Shown: positions 36,928-46,761, counted from the stretch's first letter. The stretch: 64,000 bases of DNA from Verrucomicrobiales bacterium (GCA_029212615.1 JARGPJ010000001.1:519547-583546), one strand, 5' to 3'. Numbers and translations are program-made. Notes: generated from the letters alone by a model not told the origin.

Positions 36928-37803
36928 ATGCGTAGTATGACTGGATTTGGTCGCGGCGAAGCCGCGACCGACGAATGGAAGATTGAAATCGAGCTCTCCG
37001 GGGTAAACCGGAAGCAACTTGATATCGGGATCAACCTCCCTTCCACCCTCTCGGAACTTGAGGGCGAGGCGAAACGGCTTATTTCCGAGGCCATCTCGAG
37101 AGGGCGCATCGGCGGAAAAGTGACGCTCAGTCATACCGGCGGCACGAGCAGCCACCTCGTCTTCGACGAAAGTCTCGCGCAGCAATACATCGCCGCCGCA
37201 AAAACCCTTTCCGAAAAGGGCGGAATCGAAACCCGCCTCACTGCTGCCGATCTTTTCCGGGCCCCCGGCCTTTTCAAAATCGAAGAATGCAACGCTTCAG
37301 CCGACGATTTGCGGGATCCTCTCCTCGCCGCGCTTAACGAAGCCGTCGCCCAACTGACCTCGATGCAGGAAAGTGAGGGGGAGCACCTTCGCAGCGACCT
37401 CCTCGCCCGGCTTGATGCCATCATGGGAGAGGTCGACGTGATTCGCGAGCTCGCACTCGGGGTTCCTGTATCCCACCGCGAACACCTTCGTAAACGCCTG
37501 CAGGAATCAGGACTCGAAATTGACCTCAACGACGACCGCATCCTCCGCGAGATCGGTCTCTATGCGGAACGCTGTGACATCACTGAAGAATTGACCCGCA
37601 TCGACAGTCACGCCGTTCAATTCCGCTCCTACCTCGAAAGCAACGAACCGGTCGGGCGCCCCCTCGATTTCCTCTGCCAGGAGTTCAATCGCGAACTGAA
37701 TACCATCGGAAGCAAAGCGAACCACGCCGATATCGCTCAACGGATTGTAAACTCGAAAACCGAACTCGAAAAAATCCGCGAGCAGGTACAGAATGTGCAA
37801 TGA
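36928..37803 (+). CDS. yicC: YicC-family endoribonuclease
   Basis: A 291-residue protein beginning MRSMTGFGRGEA, the universal YicC N-terminus, and ending with the family C-terminal region (GRPLDFLCQEFNRELNTIGSKA, then ELEKIREQVQNVQ). YicC proteins are RNA endonucleases that promote turnover of certain small RNAs. A helical middle region around 150-200 carries the ExLRKRLQE segment. The start lies 62 bp after the PUR-like gene; gmk follows after 48 bp, the yicC-gmk order found in many bacteria. Confidence 0.92.
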   Translation: MRSMTGFGRGEAATDEWKIEIELSGVNRKQLDIGINLPSTLSELEGEAKRLISEAISRGRIGGKVTLSHTGGTSSHLVFDESLAQQYIAAAKTLSEKGGIETRLTAADLFRAPGLFKIEECNASADDLRDPLLAALNEAVAQLTSMQESEGEHLRSDLLARLDAIMGEVDVIRELALGVPVSHREHLRKRLQESGLEIDLNDDRILREIGLYAERCDITEELTRIDSHAVQFRSYLESNEPVGRPLDFLCQEFNRELNTIGSKANHADIAQRIVNSKTELEKIREQVQNVQ

Positions 37804-37806
37804 TCC

Positions 37807-37837
37807 AACAGGGTTTGATCACTGACTCAACCCTGTT
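37807..37837 (+). promoter_or_regulatory. Inverted repeat between yicC and gmk
   Basis: A perfect 9-bp stem with a 13-base loop stands directly after the yicC stop, ending 14 bases before the gmk ATG. It is not followed by a T-tract. It may be an RNA-processing or partial termination signal that sets the ratio of the two products; it would also lie close to the gmk ribosome-binding region. Confidence 0.5.
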
Positions 37838-37851
37838 AAATCAAACAATTC

Positions 37852-38505
37852 ATGAGTAATCTGGCACTCAAACGTCGCGGTCTTTTATGCGTGGTTTCCG
37901 GCCCCTCCGGCTCCGGAAAGACCACCCTGTGCCGTCGTTTCTCTGAGACGGACAGCGCTGCGGTCTACGCGACTTCCGCGACGACAAGAGCTGCCCGCGA
38001 AGGCGAGACAGACGGGGTCGATTACTACTTTTTAGCTCGAGAAGAGTTTGAAGAACGCGCCACCCGGGGGGAATTCCTCGAGTTTGCCGAGGTCCACGGA
38101 AACCTCTACGGCACCCTGAAAAGCGAAGTCATTGCCCACATCGAAGCAGGACGGGACGTCCTCATGGATCTCGACGTTCAGGGAGCGGAAAATATCCGAA
38201 ACCGCGAAGACCCCCAGATCGAGGAAGCGCTCGTGGACATTTTTATCCTCCTTCCGAGCGATGATGAACTGCTTCGCCGCCTCGGTGGTCGCGGCACCGA
38301 AACAGAAGAGCAAACGCGCCTGCGCCTCGCCAACGCTCATGAAGAAATCCATCATTGGCCGAAGTACCGCTACACTCTCGTGAGCTGCGACAAGGAAACC
38401 GATTTTGACACATTCAGCGCGATCATCGCGGGGGAACGATGCCGGTCCACCCGGCTCACCGCGGATCAGGAAGCAACGGCCGAGCAACCTGAACTGGGCC
38501 TCTGA
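37852..38505 (+). CDS. gmk: Guanylate kinase
   Basis: A 217-residue nucleotide kinase that converts GMP to GDP with ATP. The P-loop is VSGPSGSGKTTLCRR at residues about 15-29. GMP-binding residues appear in TSATTRAAREGETDGVDYYF and FLEFAEVHGNLYGTLKSEV, and VLMDLDVQGAENIR is the Walker-B-like segment. It is normal in size, with a slightly extended C-terminus rich in Glu and Thr. Followed after 12 bp by coaB, so co-transcription is likely. Confidence 0.95.
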   Translation: MSNLALKRRGLLCVVSGPSGSGKTTLCRRFSETDSAAVYATSATTRAAREGETDGVDYYFLAREEFEERATRGEFLEFAEVHGNLYGTLKSEVIAHIEAGRDVLMDLDVQGAENIRNREDPQIEEALVDIFILLPSDDELLRRLGGRGTETEEQTRLRLANAHEEIHHWPKYRYTLVSCDKETDFDTFSAIIAGERCRSTRLTADQEATAEQPELGL

Positions 38506-38517
38506 GCTTCTTTCGTC

Positions 38518-39141
38518 ATGAAATTTCTCATCACTGCCGGACCGACGAGAGAAGCGATCGATCCGGTTCGCTACCTCTCAAACCGTTCCTCCGGCAAGAT
38601 GGGATATGCCCTCGCAAAAGCAGCCCTCGAAGAGGGGCATGAAGTGTCACTCATCAGCGGACCGGTCTCTTTAAGCACCCCCGGAAGCGCCAACCTCGTT
38701 TGCATCGAATCGGCCAGGGAAATGTTCGACGCGGTCAAAACACGGATCAATGAAGCCGACGTCGCCATTTTTTGCGCCGCCGTTTCGGATTATCGCGTCG
38801 CCGACATCGCGGCGGAGAAGATCAAAAAAAACAACGACGAGCTGTTACTGAAACTGGTGAAGAATCCGGATATCCTCGGAAGCGCCCGACAAGAGTTCGG
38901 ATTCACCGGCATCCTCGTCGGCTTCGCTGCGGAGACAGAAAACATCGAGGCTAACGCAAAGGGAAAACTGGAGCGAAAAGGCTGCGACTTTCTCGTAGCC
39001 AATGATGTGAGCCGATCCGATATCGGCTTCGACCATGACTCAAACGAAGCGGTCATCTACGCGAAAGACGGCTCCGAAACCCGTCTCAAACTCGCCTCGA
39101 AAGAAGACATCGCCAGACAGATTATCGAACGAATCAGATAG
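38518..39141 (+). CDS. coaB: Phosphopantothenate-cysteine ligase, CoaB domain alone
   Basis: A 207-residue protein with only the CoaB half of the usual CoaBC enzyme, catalysing the joining of 4'-phosphopantothenate and cysteine in coenzyme A synthesis. The family start is present (FLITAGPTREAIDPVRYLSNRSSGK with the nucleotide and substrate loops), followed by DVAIFCAAVSDYRV and KLVKNPDIL, GFAAETEN, and the final GFDHDSNEAVIY. No CoaC (decarboxylase) domain is fused or adjacent, so CoaC must be encoded elsewhere. Directly behind gmk. Confidence 0.9.
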   Translation: MKFLITAGPTREAIDPVRYLSNRSSGKMGYALAKAALEEGHEVSLISGPVSLSTPGSANLVCIESAREMFDAVKTRINEADVAIFCAAVSDYRVADIAAEKIKKNNDELLLKLVKNPDILGSARQEFGFTGILVGFAAETENIEANAKGKLERKGCDFLVANDVSRSDIGFDHDSNEAVIYAKDGSETRLKLASKEDIARQIIERIR

Positions 39142-39153
39142 AGCGCCCCGGCA

Positions 39154-39582
39154 CTATCGCGCCTCAAAAACGGCTCCCTGACCGATCGGCTCCACCACTT
39201 CCACTCTACAGGGAGCGACGCCACGTCCGACGAAGTCCAGTTTACCCGCCACTCCGATCGAGACATCAACCACCCGGCCGGGAGTGAATGGACCACGGTC
39301 ATTAATTCTCACGACCTCAGAACGACCATTGGCTAGATTGGTTACTTTGACCATTGTCCCCATTGGCAGGGTCTTGTGAGCAGCAGTTTGTGCTGAATTT
39401 GAAAACCGCTCTCCGCTGGCCGTCTCGGTGCCGCCATTGGTCTTCACACTGTACCAGGACATCATGCCCTCCTCAGCCTGCCCCGCAATGTGATACCCCT
39501 GCCTCCCCGGCTCCGGAATGGTTTTACAGGAAGCCGGAATTCCGGCGATCAGAGTGATGAAAAAGGCATTTCGAATCGACAT
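39154..39582 (-). CDS. rlpA: RlpA-like lipoprotein (double-psi beta-barrel)
   Basis: A 142-residue exported protein from the ATG at 39582; a TTG directly upstream is an alternative. The signal ends in IPASC, a slightly unusual lipobox (Pro at -3) with the putative lipidated cysteine at residue 19. The body is a DPBB fold: SWYSVKTNGGTETASGERF, AAHKTLPMGTMVKVTNLANG and VVRINDRGPFTPGRVVDVS; the His and Asp needed for lytic transglycosylase activity in RlpA are both present. No SPOR domain is fused. It should act on glycan strands of peptidoglycan. Confidence 0.85.
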   Translation of the reverse strand: MSIRNAFFITLIAGIPASCKTIPEPGRQGYHIAGQAEEGMMSWYSVKTNGGTETASGERFSNSAQTAAHKTLPMGTMVKVTNLANGRSEVVRINDRGPFTPGRVVDVSIGVAGKLDFVGRGVAPCRVEVVEPIGQGAVFEAR

Positions 39583-39652
39583 CAAATGAGGCTAGGGCAA
39601 AATCTGGAGAAAGTCGAATAAGGTCATCGCGACCCCGTCTACATCAACAGTC

Positions 39653-42600
39653 ATGAATCGCTTTCTTCTCGTCGCCCTCACCTTCACCTTCACCTGCGTC
39701 CCGTTCCTCCGCGCGCAGGCTCCGTGGATCGAATATGCGGTCCCCACAACCCTGACATTTCCCAACGGCTACACCGTAGTGAAAGAACCAAGAGCCAATG
39801 CCGCCATCGAAAAAAACGTCCCCGGCCCCGCTGAAGCGACCGTGAAGTGGCTGCACCGGAATCCCGCCGGTGTCGTCTTCTATCTTTCCGACTGGAGCTG
39901 GGATCGACGACAGCGGGGACAGGATCATTTTTGGATTCTCCCGAAAGGTGCCCCGGAAGAGAAACCCCACGATGCGACCTTTCGCCCGCTTAAGAAGGTC
40001 GAGTTTCCCCACGGATTTCACATCGTCGAAGAAACCTCCTCCACCGCCCCGATCCTCTCAACCGTCCCCGGCCCGGCCACGGCCGATGCCAGGGCCCAGC
40101 GGGTTATCAACGGCGTCACTTACTACATGACAGAGTGGAGCTGGGATCGCGCTCAGCGCGGCATCCCCGGGAACTGGATGCGGGCAATCCAGGGACCTTC
40201 GACTCCGCCTCCTCCGAAAAAAGCTCCCCTGCCGAAGAACCTCGAAATGAGCGAACGTGAGTATGAACGAGTTTTCGAATTTGGCATCGAAACTGTCGAA
40301 GAGCCAAAGCCTGACGCCGAATTTGTTCCCACACATACCGAACCCGTCGCTGTCAAAGTGGCCGCCGAGGCTTATCTGCCAGATCCCTCAGGTTTTGGTC
40401 GACACACTTTCTACCTCAGCCCGGAGGCGCAACGCAACCGTCTCGAAGGCAAGCCCTACGTCTGGATGCGTGATGCCCTTCCACGGGACAATCCGGACCT
40501 GCTCCCCCGAATGAGGGCCCTTCTCGGCGAACACGAAGTCCCTTTCCCACTCGAGGTCTACCTCAATCGTCCGTGGGCTTTCTCAGCCGCCCTCTTCGAA
40601 GTGGAGCCGGAAAAAAGCCTCATTGCACTGCGTGATTTCGGCGTTCTTCCGTTCGTCACCGACATGGCACCCTTCTTCGACGACAAAGAATTCCCCATCG
40701 CCTGGATGAAAGAAACCGCCGCCTACCTCAACCGGTCCGGCGACCTCGAGGCGGCAGTGACCGCCCTCCGCGATTATCTCCCGAAACGGGAAAAGGCACT
40801 CGAACTCTGGGCCACCAATGAAGAAGGCGAAATGATGGGGAGCTATGCCCGCGATCGCATTCGTTTTGACCAGCGGGTCATCGCCCTCTTCGAAGCCGAG
40901 CTTGAAAACTTCTCGGCGGTCGAACCTCTCCTCGCTCCACTCATTGCCGATTGGAATCCCGATTCCGAAGGCCTCAACGCCTCCGGTCCGAGCATCAACA
41001 TGCTCAGGGAAATCGCCCGGGCTCAGTGGAAACTCGGGCAAACCACCAAAGCAGGCGAATCCACCCGAACCTGGATCAGAGCCTACTCCCGCGATATCGC
41101 GAACGAACTGTTGAACCCCTACTACCATAGCGCATCAGAACGCTTCACCGAGTTCGACAGTGACTTTGAAAAAATCGGCGACTACTTCGACCTCCTCGAA
41201 GCGGTAACCGACCCGCAAGTGGCTTCCGAACTTGTCGTGGGACTGAAAGGGCTGCGTCTCGCCGTTTCTTCATTCACTCAGGTTCGCCGCGAGAATCACT
41301 CTGACCCACAGCTCGCTCAACTCGCCGATGAACTGTTTCGCCTTGAGGAAAAAACCCGGGCAGATGAACTCAACGGGCGCCCCCTTGACCGCGAAGCAGG
41401 GGATCGAATATTCAGCATTCGCGCCGAAATCGCCGGACGCCGCCTCGGCGGGGTCGACGTTGATTTAAACGGAAACGCCGAATGGCGGTCCGTGAGCAAC
41501 GAGATCAACCGCCTCGCGGCGGCAGGATCTGCCGAGTGGGAACTCGATAAACTGAAAACGAAGCGCGACCTCCTTGCGATGGATCACCTCATCGAAAAGG
41601 GCGGATTCCTGATCAAACCGGCCGACCTCACCGCCGTGCTTAAGCCCGGTGAAGTCCTCGTCGATCTCTTTCAAATTCCAGCCGGATTCGTCGGCGAAAG
41701 CGGTTCCTACGGAGCGATCATTCTCAAACAGAACGCGACTCCCAAACTGATCAATCTCGGAAAATCCGGGATCATCGACCCTGTCGTGAAACGCTACCGC
41801 GACCTCATGACCGGTCAGGGCGACTTCGCTCTCGCCTCGCTCGAAGAGCTGAATGACCAGTCGGAGAAGATCATCGCGGAGACCTTTGCCGTGACCCTCA
41901 AGCCACTCATGCCGGAGCTGCAAGGCAGTTCGAGGGTTCTCTTCTCGACCGAGGGCCAGCTCTCATTCCTGCCTTTTGACGTCCTCGGTGAATCTTCCGA
42001 TTCACTTCTGCATTCATCCTTTGAAGTGTCTTACCTCAATGCCTCCCGCGATCTCCTGAAGGCTATTCCGGAAAAGTCACCCGACCCCAAACAGACTGCG
42101 CTGCTTCTGGGGAACCCGACTTTCGAAACGAAATCAGCCTCCAGTGAAAGCGCTCCTGAATCACCTGTCGTCGATGAAGTTTCGAGAGCACTCCTCACCG
42201 AAGCTTCCCGCGGAGTCGAATTTGTACCGCTCCCGGGCACGGAAGCAGAAATCAATCTCCTCGCCCCTAAACTGAGCAGGGCGGGATACACAACCGTCTC
42301 ACTTGCAGAAAGTGAAGCGACCGAAGCAAACCTGATTAGCTCAGTGAAATCACCCTCTATTCTTCACTTCGCGACTCATGGCTTTTTCCTGAACCGCCTC
42401 CCTGTCGCCAACCGGGGAGTCGGCAGCAGGGAGCGATCCGCGATGCTTCTGAGCGGACTCGCCCTGACAAGCGCCCAATCCACGCTCGAGTCATGGAATC
42501 GGGGCCAAATCCCCGCCCCCGGAAATGATGGTATCCTCTTCGCCTCAGAGGTCGCTCAGCTCGATCTCAGCAACACGGAACTTGTCGTTCTCAGCGCCTG

Positions 42601-42892
42601 CGAAACCGCCGTTGGAAAAGCGCTTAGCGGGGAGGGGGTCGAGGGCCTCCGCAGTGGCTTGACCCTCGCCGGCGCTCAGAACGTGTTGCTCACCCTCTGG
42701 CCCGTCGATGACAATGCCACCGTCACCCTAATGGACAATTTTTACACCCACCATCTCAGCGGAACCCCTGCTCATGTCGCCCTCGCTGAAACGAAGCGAC
42801 TTCTCTTTGATAAGATTGCTGAAGAAGGGAATCCCTACCTCGCTCATCGTCTCGTCGGACCGTTTCTCATGACCCGGTCGGGCGTGCGATAA
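39653..42892 (+). CDS. Exported CHAT-domain protease-like protein with SH3-like repeats
   Basis: A 1079-residue protein with a signal peptide (about 1-22). Three repeats follow: residues 33-96 and 115-178 are clear copies (each has an FPxG start, a VPGPA turn and a WSWDRxQRG ending), and 207-272 is a worn third copy; by size and pattern they resemble bacterial SH3 domains. A helical middle region of about 500 residues comes next. The C-terminal 400 residues are a CHAT caspase-like peptidase: His909 in HFATHGFFL and Cys983 in LSACETAVG, with the usual GLTLAGAQNVLLTLWPVDD. Its stop touches the stop of the convergent RodZ-like gene. Confidence 0.88.
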   Translation: MNRFLLVALTFTFTCVPFLRAQAPWIEYAVPTTLTFPNGYTVVKEPRANAAIEKNVPGPAEATVKWLHRNPAGVVFYLSDWSWDRRQRGQDHFWILPKGAPEEKPHDATFRPLKKVEFPHGFHIVEETSSTAPILSTVPGPATADARAQRVINGVTYYMTEWSWDRAQRGIPGNWMRAIQGPSTPPPPKKAPLPKNLEMSEREYERVFEFGIETVEEPKPDAEFVPTHTEPVAVKVAAEAYLPDPSGFGRHTFYLSPEAQRNRLEGKPYVWMRDALPRDNPDLLPRMRALLGEHEVPFPLEVYLNRPWAFSAALFEVEPEKSLIALRDFGVLPFVTDMAPFFDDKEFPIAWMKETAAYLNRSGDLEAAVTALRDYLPKREKALELWATNEEGEMMGSYARDRIRFDQRVIALFEAELENFSAVEPLLAPLIADWNPDSEGLNASGPSINMLREIARAQWKLGQTTKAGESTRTWIRAYSRDIANELLNPYYHSASERFTEFDSDFEKIGDYFDLLEAVTDPQVASELVVGLKGLRLAVSSFTQVRRENHSDPQLAQLADELFRLEEKTRADELNGRPLDREAGDRIFSIRAEIAGRRLGGVDVDLNGNAEWRSVSNEINRLAAAGSAEWELDKLKTKRDLLAMDHLIEKGGFLIKPADLTAVLKPGEVLVDLFQIPAGFVGESGSYGAIILKQNATPKLINLGKSGIIDPVVKRYRDLMTGQGDFALASLEELNDQSEKIIAETFAVTLKPLMPELQGSSRVLFSTEGQLSFLPFDVLGESSDSLLHSSFEVSYLNASRDLLKAIPEKSPDPKQTALLLGNPTFETKSASSESAPESPVVDEVSRALLTEASRGVEFVPLPGTEAEINLLAPKLSRAGYTTVSLAESEATEANLISSVKSPSILHFATHGFFLNRLPVANRGVGSRERSAMLLSGLALTSAQSTLESWNRGQIPAPGNDGILFASEVAQLDLSNTELVVLSACETAVGKALSGEGVEGLRSGLTLAGAQNVLLTLWPVDDNATVTLMDNFYTHHLSGTPAHVALAETKRLLFDKIAEEGNPYLAHRLVGPFLMTRSGVR

Positions 42893-43894
42893 TCACTCCG
42901 ACGCAGCCACAGGGAGTTCGTCTTCATCCCCTCCGGAAGCCTCCGGTTTGGGGACAGGATCTGTTCCTGCGGGACGAAGCGCCGCGGCCGGCTCTTCGAG
43001 GGCGCGTTTGATCGTGGGAAGTTCCGCAGACTGTACCGGCACGACCGGGATTTCCTCCGACTCAATCTTCAGGCCCGGCGTCTCGCGGGACTTCAAGGTT
43101 TCAGGGTCGTCACTCCCCGCCCGCGCAAGCGGAGACGGCTTACTTTCCTCAACCTTCCAGCTCACCTCGGGTTTTTCAATCGCATCAGTAAGCGCAGGGA
43201 CCGTTTCAGGCTCACCCGGTAAAGACGATTCGACCGGGACCTCAACCACCGGCGAGCCGGTTTCAGAAGTTGCGGGAACCAGCTCCACGCGTTGCAAGGT
43301 TGGAGCCTCCTTCTTCGGCGGTTCGGTAACCTTGCTCAAAGAAGCCTCAGGAATCTCGTCCTTCGCGGGTGATTCAGAAGGACTGTCCGTCTCCACTCCC
43401 TCTTCGCCAAACGGATTCGCTTTCTGAAGCCCTTTCGTGATTTCATCGCGAGCTTCTTCAACCGATCCAGCCTTGTAGCCCAGAAAATAAAAAACAGCGA
43501 TCGCCGCGATCAACGAGAACAGTATTAAATTCAGAAAGACAGGAGCCCCACCCGGCTTGTCGAGACGCCGGGAGGACTTTGACCCCCGCTGAAGACGGAA
43601 ACGCCGGTCCTTCTTGATTGTCTTCTTCATCTCCCCCATGAGCTCGTGCTCACCAAGTCGAAGAGTTTTGCTCGAGTCCAAGGCATCCATCGTGCCGCCA
43701 AGGTCGACCCCGAGGAACTCGGCGTAATTTCTAATGAAACTTTTCGCGTAGGCAACACTCGCAAATTTTGAGAAGTCATCCTCCTCAATGTTATGGATCA
43801 TATTCGAGTGAATATGCGTTTCGTGAGACACATCCGCTACGGACATGCCTGATGCTCTCCGGGCTTCGCCCAGCCTCTGTCCAATCGTCGCCAT
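42893..43894 (-). CDS. RodZ-like helix-turn-helix membrane protein
   Basis: A 333-residue protein from the ATG at 43894 (a GTG nine codons upstream is possible). Residues about 4-65 are the RodZ/HTH_25 domain (IGQRLGEARRASGMSVADVS, then IEEDDFSKFASVAYAKSFIR), then a basic stretch, a membrane helix at about 119-139, and about 190 periplasmic residues rich in Pro, Glu and Val without a recognisable fold. RodZ links MreB to the cell wall machinery; here the lack of a C-terminal DUF4115 beta domain makes this a shortened or diverged relative. Its start lies 104 bp after ftsK on the same strand. Confidence 0.8.
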   Translation of the reverse strand: MATIGQRLGEARRASGMSVADVSHETHIHSNMIHNIEEDDFSKFASVAYAKSFIRNYAEFLGVDLGGTMDALDSSKTLRLGEHELMGEMKKTIKKDRRFRLQRGSKSSRRLDKPGGAPVFLNLILFSLIAAIAVFYFLGYKAGSVEEARDEITKGLQKANPFGEEGVETDSPSESPAKDEIPEASLSKVTEPPKKEAPTLQRVELVPATSETGSPVVEVPVESSLPGEPETVPALTDAIEKPEVSWKVEESKPSPLARAGSDDPETLKSRETPGLKIESEEIPVVPVQSAELPTIKRALEEPAAALRPAGTDPVPKPEASGGDEDELPVAASE

Positions 43895-43998
43895 ATTCGG
43901 TGACCCAACAAGGGGAATCACGCGAAGGAAGTCGACAGCTTAAAAAGACGTTTACGTCCGCAGGGTTTTACTATCCTCCGTTTCGCGCGGAGAGAAGG

Positions 43999-46575
43999 TT
44001 AATCGAAATCATCGGAAAGATCGACCAGAATTTCACGTGGCTTCGCACCATCGCCCGGACCAATGATTCCGCGGCTTTCGAGAATATCAATCATGCGGGC
44101 GGCACGCGTGTAACCGAGTCGCAATCTCCTCTGCAGCAATGAGGTAGAAGCTTTCTTCTCAGAGTAGACAACCTCGAGGCACTTCTCGAGAATCTCTTCG
44201 TCGGCGTCAGATATCTCATCATCGCCTTCATCAAAGCTTCCGGATTCGATCGCTTCACGCGCTTCCGACTCAAACTGCGGCTCTCCCTGAGAAGCGCAGG
44301 CGTCGACCAAATCCTGGGCCTCTTCGTCGGTGATGAGAGCCCCCTGAGCACGAATCAGCTGCGCACTTCCGGGCGGCAGATAAAGCATGTCACCTTTACC
44401 GACAAGATTTTCGGCCCCGTTTGCATCGAGGATGATTCGACTGTCTGTCTTCGAGGAAACCTGAAATGCAATCCGTGAAGGGATGTTCGCCTTAATGATA
44501 CCGGTGACGACATCCGCCCGCGGTGTTTGGGTCGCAACAATGAGGTGAATACCCGCGGCCCGTGCCTTCTGCGCGATCCGGGCAATCCCCATTTCCACGT
44601 CCGCGGGAGCTGTTTGCATGAGGTCGGCCAACTCATCAATGATGACGACAATGTATGGCAGACTGTCGGGGAGATCTTCCTCTCCCCCGGAAGCAGGCTT
44701 GTTCTGACGTCCCGCCGGCATGTCAAACGGCGGCTCCTCTTCAGCTGCAAAACCGCCTTCGGCTTCAAGTTCATCACTCAGCTTAACATGATGCGCCAGC
44801 TCAAGCTCAGGCTCTTCAACTTCCTCTTCAGCCAGTTCAGCGGCCTCACGGGCCTTCGCCCGCATCGAGTTGTAGCCGTCAAAGTTCCGCGTTCCGACTT
44901 GAGCAAAGAGCGCGTAGCGGCGCTCCATTTCGTTAATGACCCAGCGGAGTGCGAGAAGGACTTTTTTCGGATCGGTCACCACCGGCACCACCATGTGAGG
45001 AAGATCGTTGTAGAGCTGCATTTCCACGACCTTGGGATCCACCATGATGAATCGCAGCTCGTCCGGAGTGAAGCGATAGAGCAAACTCGCAATGATGCTG
45101 TTGATACAAACACTCTTACCACTGCCGGTCGCGCCTGCGACAAGGAGGTGCGGCATGCGGGCGAGGTCACCCACAATTGTTTTCCCGTAGACGTCTTTGC
45201 CCAGAGCGAGGGGCAGCTTCGCAGTCGAATTGCGGAACGCGTCGTCTTCGAAGAGCTCCCGCAGAGCGACGGCAACCTTATCTGAATTCGCGATCTCGAT
45301 ACCAACCGTGTCCTTCCCGGGAACCGGCGCGAGAATATTGATCCGCTCCGCTCGGGTAGCGCGGGCAATGTCGGCTTCCAGAGAGGTGATCCGGTTCACC
45401 CTCAACCCGGGCATCGGATAAAGTTCGTAGCGGGTAATCGTCGGACCGCGCGTAATATCGCCCGGCTCAACGTCGACGCCGAAGGTTTTCAAGGTGGAGA
45501 CGATATTGGATTGCTGCTTGATTAGCTCACCCTGATCGGTTGGCTCGGTATCCTCGTCATCCGCATACTCAAGGATGCTCAGGCTCGGAAGCTCGTAATC
45601 CTCAAACTGACCGACCTGAAGAACCGTGCTCTCCTTCTCTTTCTTCGCAAAAAGAGAACCGGCGGCCTCTTCCGGTGAAAGTTTCTTCCTCGCACTTTGG
45701 GACGAATCGATAATCTTCGGCTCAGGAGTATTTTTCGGTTCGGGTTCAGGCTCCGGAGTAAACAGGTCCGGCTGTTTTTCCGGAACCACCTTTTCCTCTT
45801 TCGGCTTCCTCGCGCGGACTTTCTTTTCCGTCGGCTTCGGTGCCCGTTCAGAGCGTTCCGGCCACGCGATCGGGCCAAACAAGGGACCTCGCTCGCGAAT
45901 ATCTTCGATCAAGTTTCCAGTCCGCTCACGAACCATCATCGCAAACTGAAACGGATGAATCCCGGTGATCACGATGAGAGAGATCGTATAGACAATACCC
46001 ATGACGATAACCGAACCGACTGAACCGAGAAGCTGTTCGATGAGCCGGTTTCCGAGGCCGTACCCCACAAAGCCACCGGCGCTTTTCGGCAAATTGATTC
46101 GACTTGCCCACTCACTGAAAAACCAGGTTTGAAACTCGATAAGGCAGGCGGCTGAAACGAAAAGACAAAGCGCGGCGATGACATTCCGCGGATGAACAGG
46201 GCGTGCCCCCGTCAGGATTTGAACTGCCCACCACCCCATCACCGCGGGAATGAGATAACCAACCACACCGAAGAAAAAATAGGTGTAGCCCGCTGCGACC
46301 GCTCCGACAGGGCCGATGAAATTATTCACGACATCACTCTGTCCTGACTGACTGCTGAAAGGAACCCACGAGGGCAAATCCGACGGCGAATAGGAAATCA
46401 GCGACAACAGGAGCATCACCGCGACGCCCATCATCACAATCGCGACCACTTCGTGAAAGGCGTATGGTCCATCAACAACGACACGCTTCTGTCGAACGGG
46501 CTTAGGCGCAGGCTTTGTCGCTCTTTTTCGGCCGGTTGATTTCGTTTTAGAAGCACTGGAGGAGCGGGCGGCCAT
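43999..46575 (-). CDS. ftsK: DNA translocase FtsK/SpoIIIE
   Basis: An 858-residue septal DNA pump. The N-terminal 220 residues contain four to five membrane helices, then a charged linker rich in Pro, Glu and Lys (about 235-310). The motor begins near 360 (RGPTITRYELYPMPGLRVNR), with Walker A GATGSGKS at about 480-487, Walker B IVVIIDELADLM, and the FtsK sensor region IHLIVATQTPRADVVTGIIK. An insertion of about 60 acidic residues lies between the two ATPase motifs. The C-terminal 70 residues are the gamma winged helix (LLQRRLRLGYTRAARMIDIL) that recognises KOPS-like sequences. Confidence 0.95.
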   Translation of the reverse strand: MAARSSSASKTKSTGRKRATKPAPKPVRQKRVVVDGPYAFHEVVAIVMMGVAVMLLLSLISYSPSDLPSWVPFSSQSGQSDVVNNFIGPVGAVAAGYTYFFFGVVGYLIPAVMGWWAVQILTGARPVHPRNVIAALCLFVSAACLIEFQTWFFSEWASRINLPKSAGGFVGYGLGNRLIEQLLGSVGSVIVMGIVYTISLIVITGIHPFQFAMMVRERTGNLIEDIRERGPLFGPIAWPERSERAPKPTEKKVRARKPKEEKVVPEKQPDLFTPEPEPEPKNTPEPKIIDSSQSARKKLSPEEAAGSLFAKKEKESTVLQVGQFEDYELPSLSILEYADDEDTEPTDQGELIKQQSNIVSTLKTFGVDVEPGDITRGPTITRYELYPMPGLRVNRITSLEADIARATRAERINILAPVPGKDTVGIEIANSDKVAVALRELFEDDAFRNSTAKLPLALGKDVYGKTIVGDLARMPHLLVAGATGSGKSVCINSIIASLLYRFTPDELRFIMVDPKVVEMQLYNDLPHMVVPVVTDPKKVLLALRWVINEMERRYALFAQVGTRNFDGYNSMRAKAREAAELAEEEVEEPELELAHHVKLSDELEAEGGFAAEEEPPFDMPAGRQNKPASGGEEDLPDSLPYIVVIIDELADLMQTAPADVEMGIARIAQKARAAGIHLIVATQTPRADVVTGIIKANIPSRIAFQVSSKTDSRIILDANGAENLVGKGDMLYLPPGSAQLIRAQGALITDEEAQDLVDACASQGEPQFESEAREAIESGSFDEGDDEISDADEEILEKCLEVVYSEKKASTSLLQRRLRLGYTRAARMIDILESRGIIGPGDGAKPREILVDLSDDFD

Positions 46576-46761
46576 AAGTCGTGTTTGCAGTCACAAAAGC
46601 AGATTGAGCTATGGAGATTATAAAAATAGCCATAACGCGTAATTTTGACCACAAATATGGACCACTTGACCTTAACGATCAACGCATATCTCAGAAAACT
46701 AAACTAATTTGAACGGCTCCGGCGATTGACACAAATCCCTTATACGACGTAGCCTGATTCC

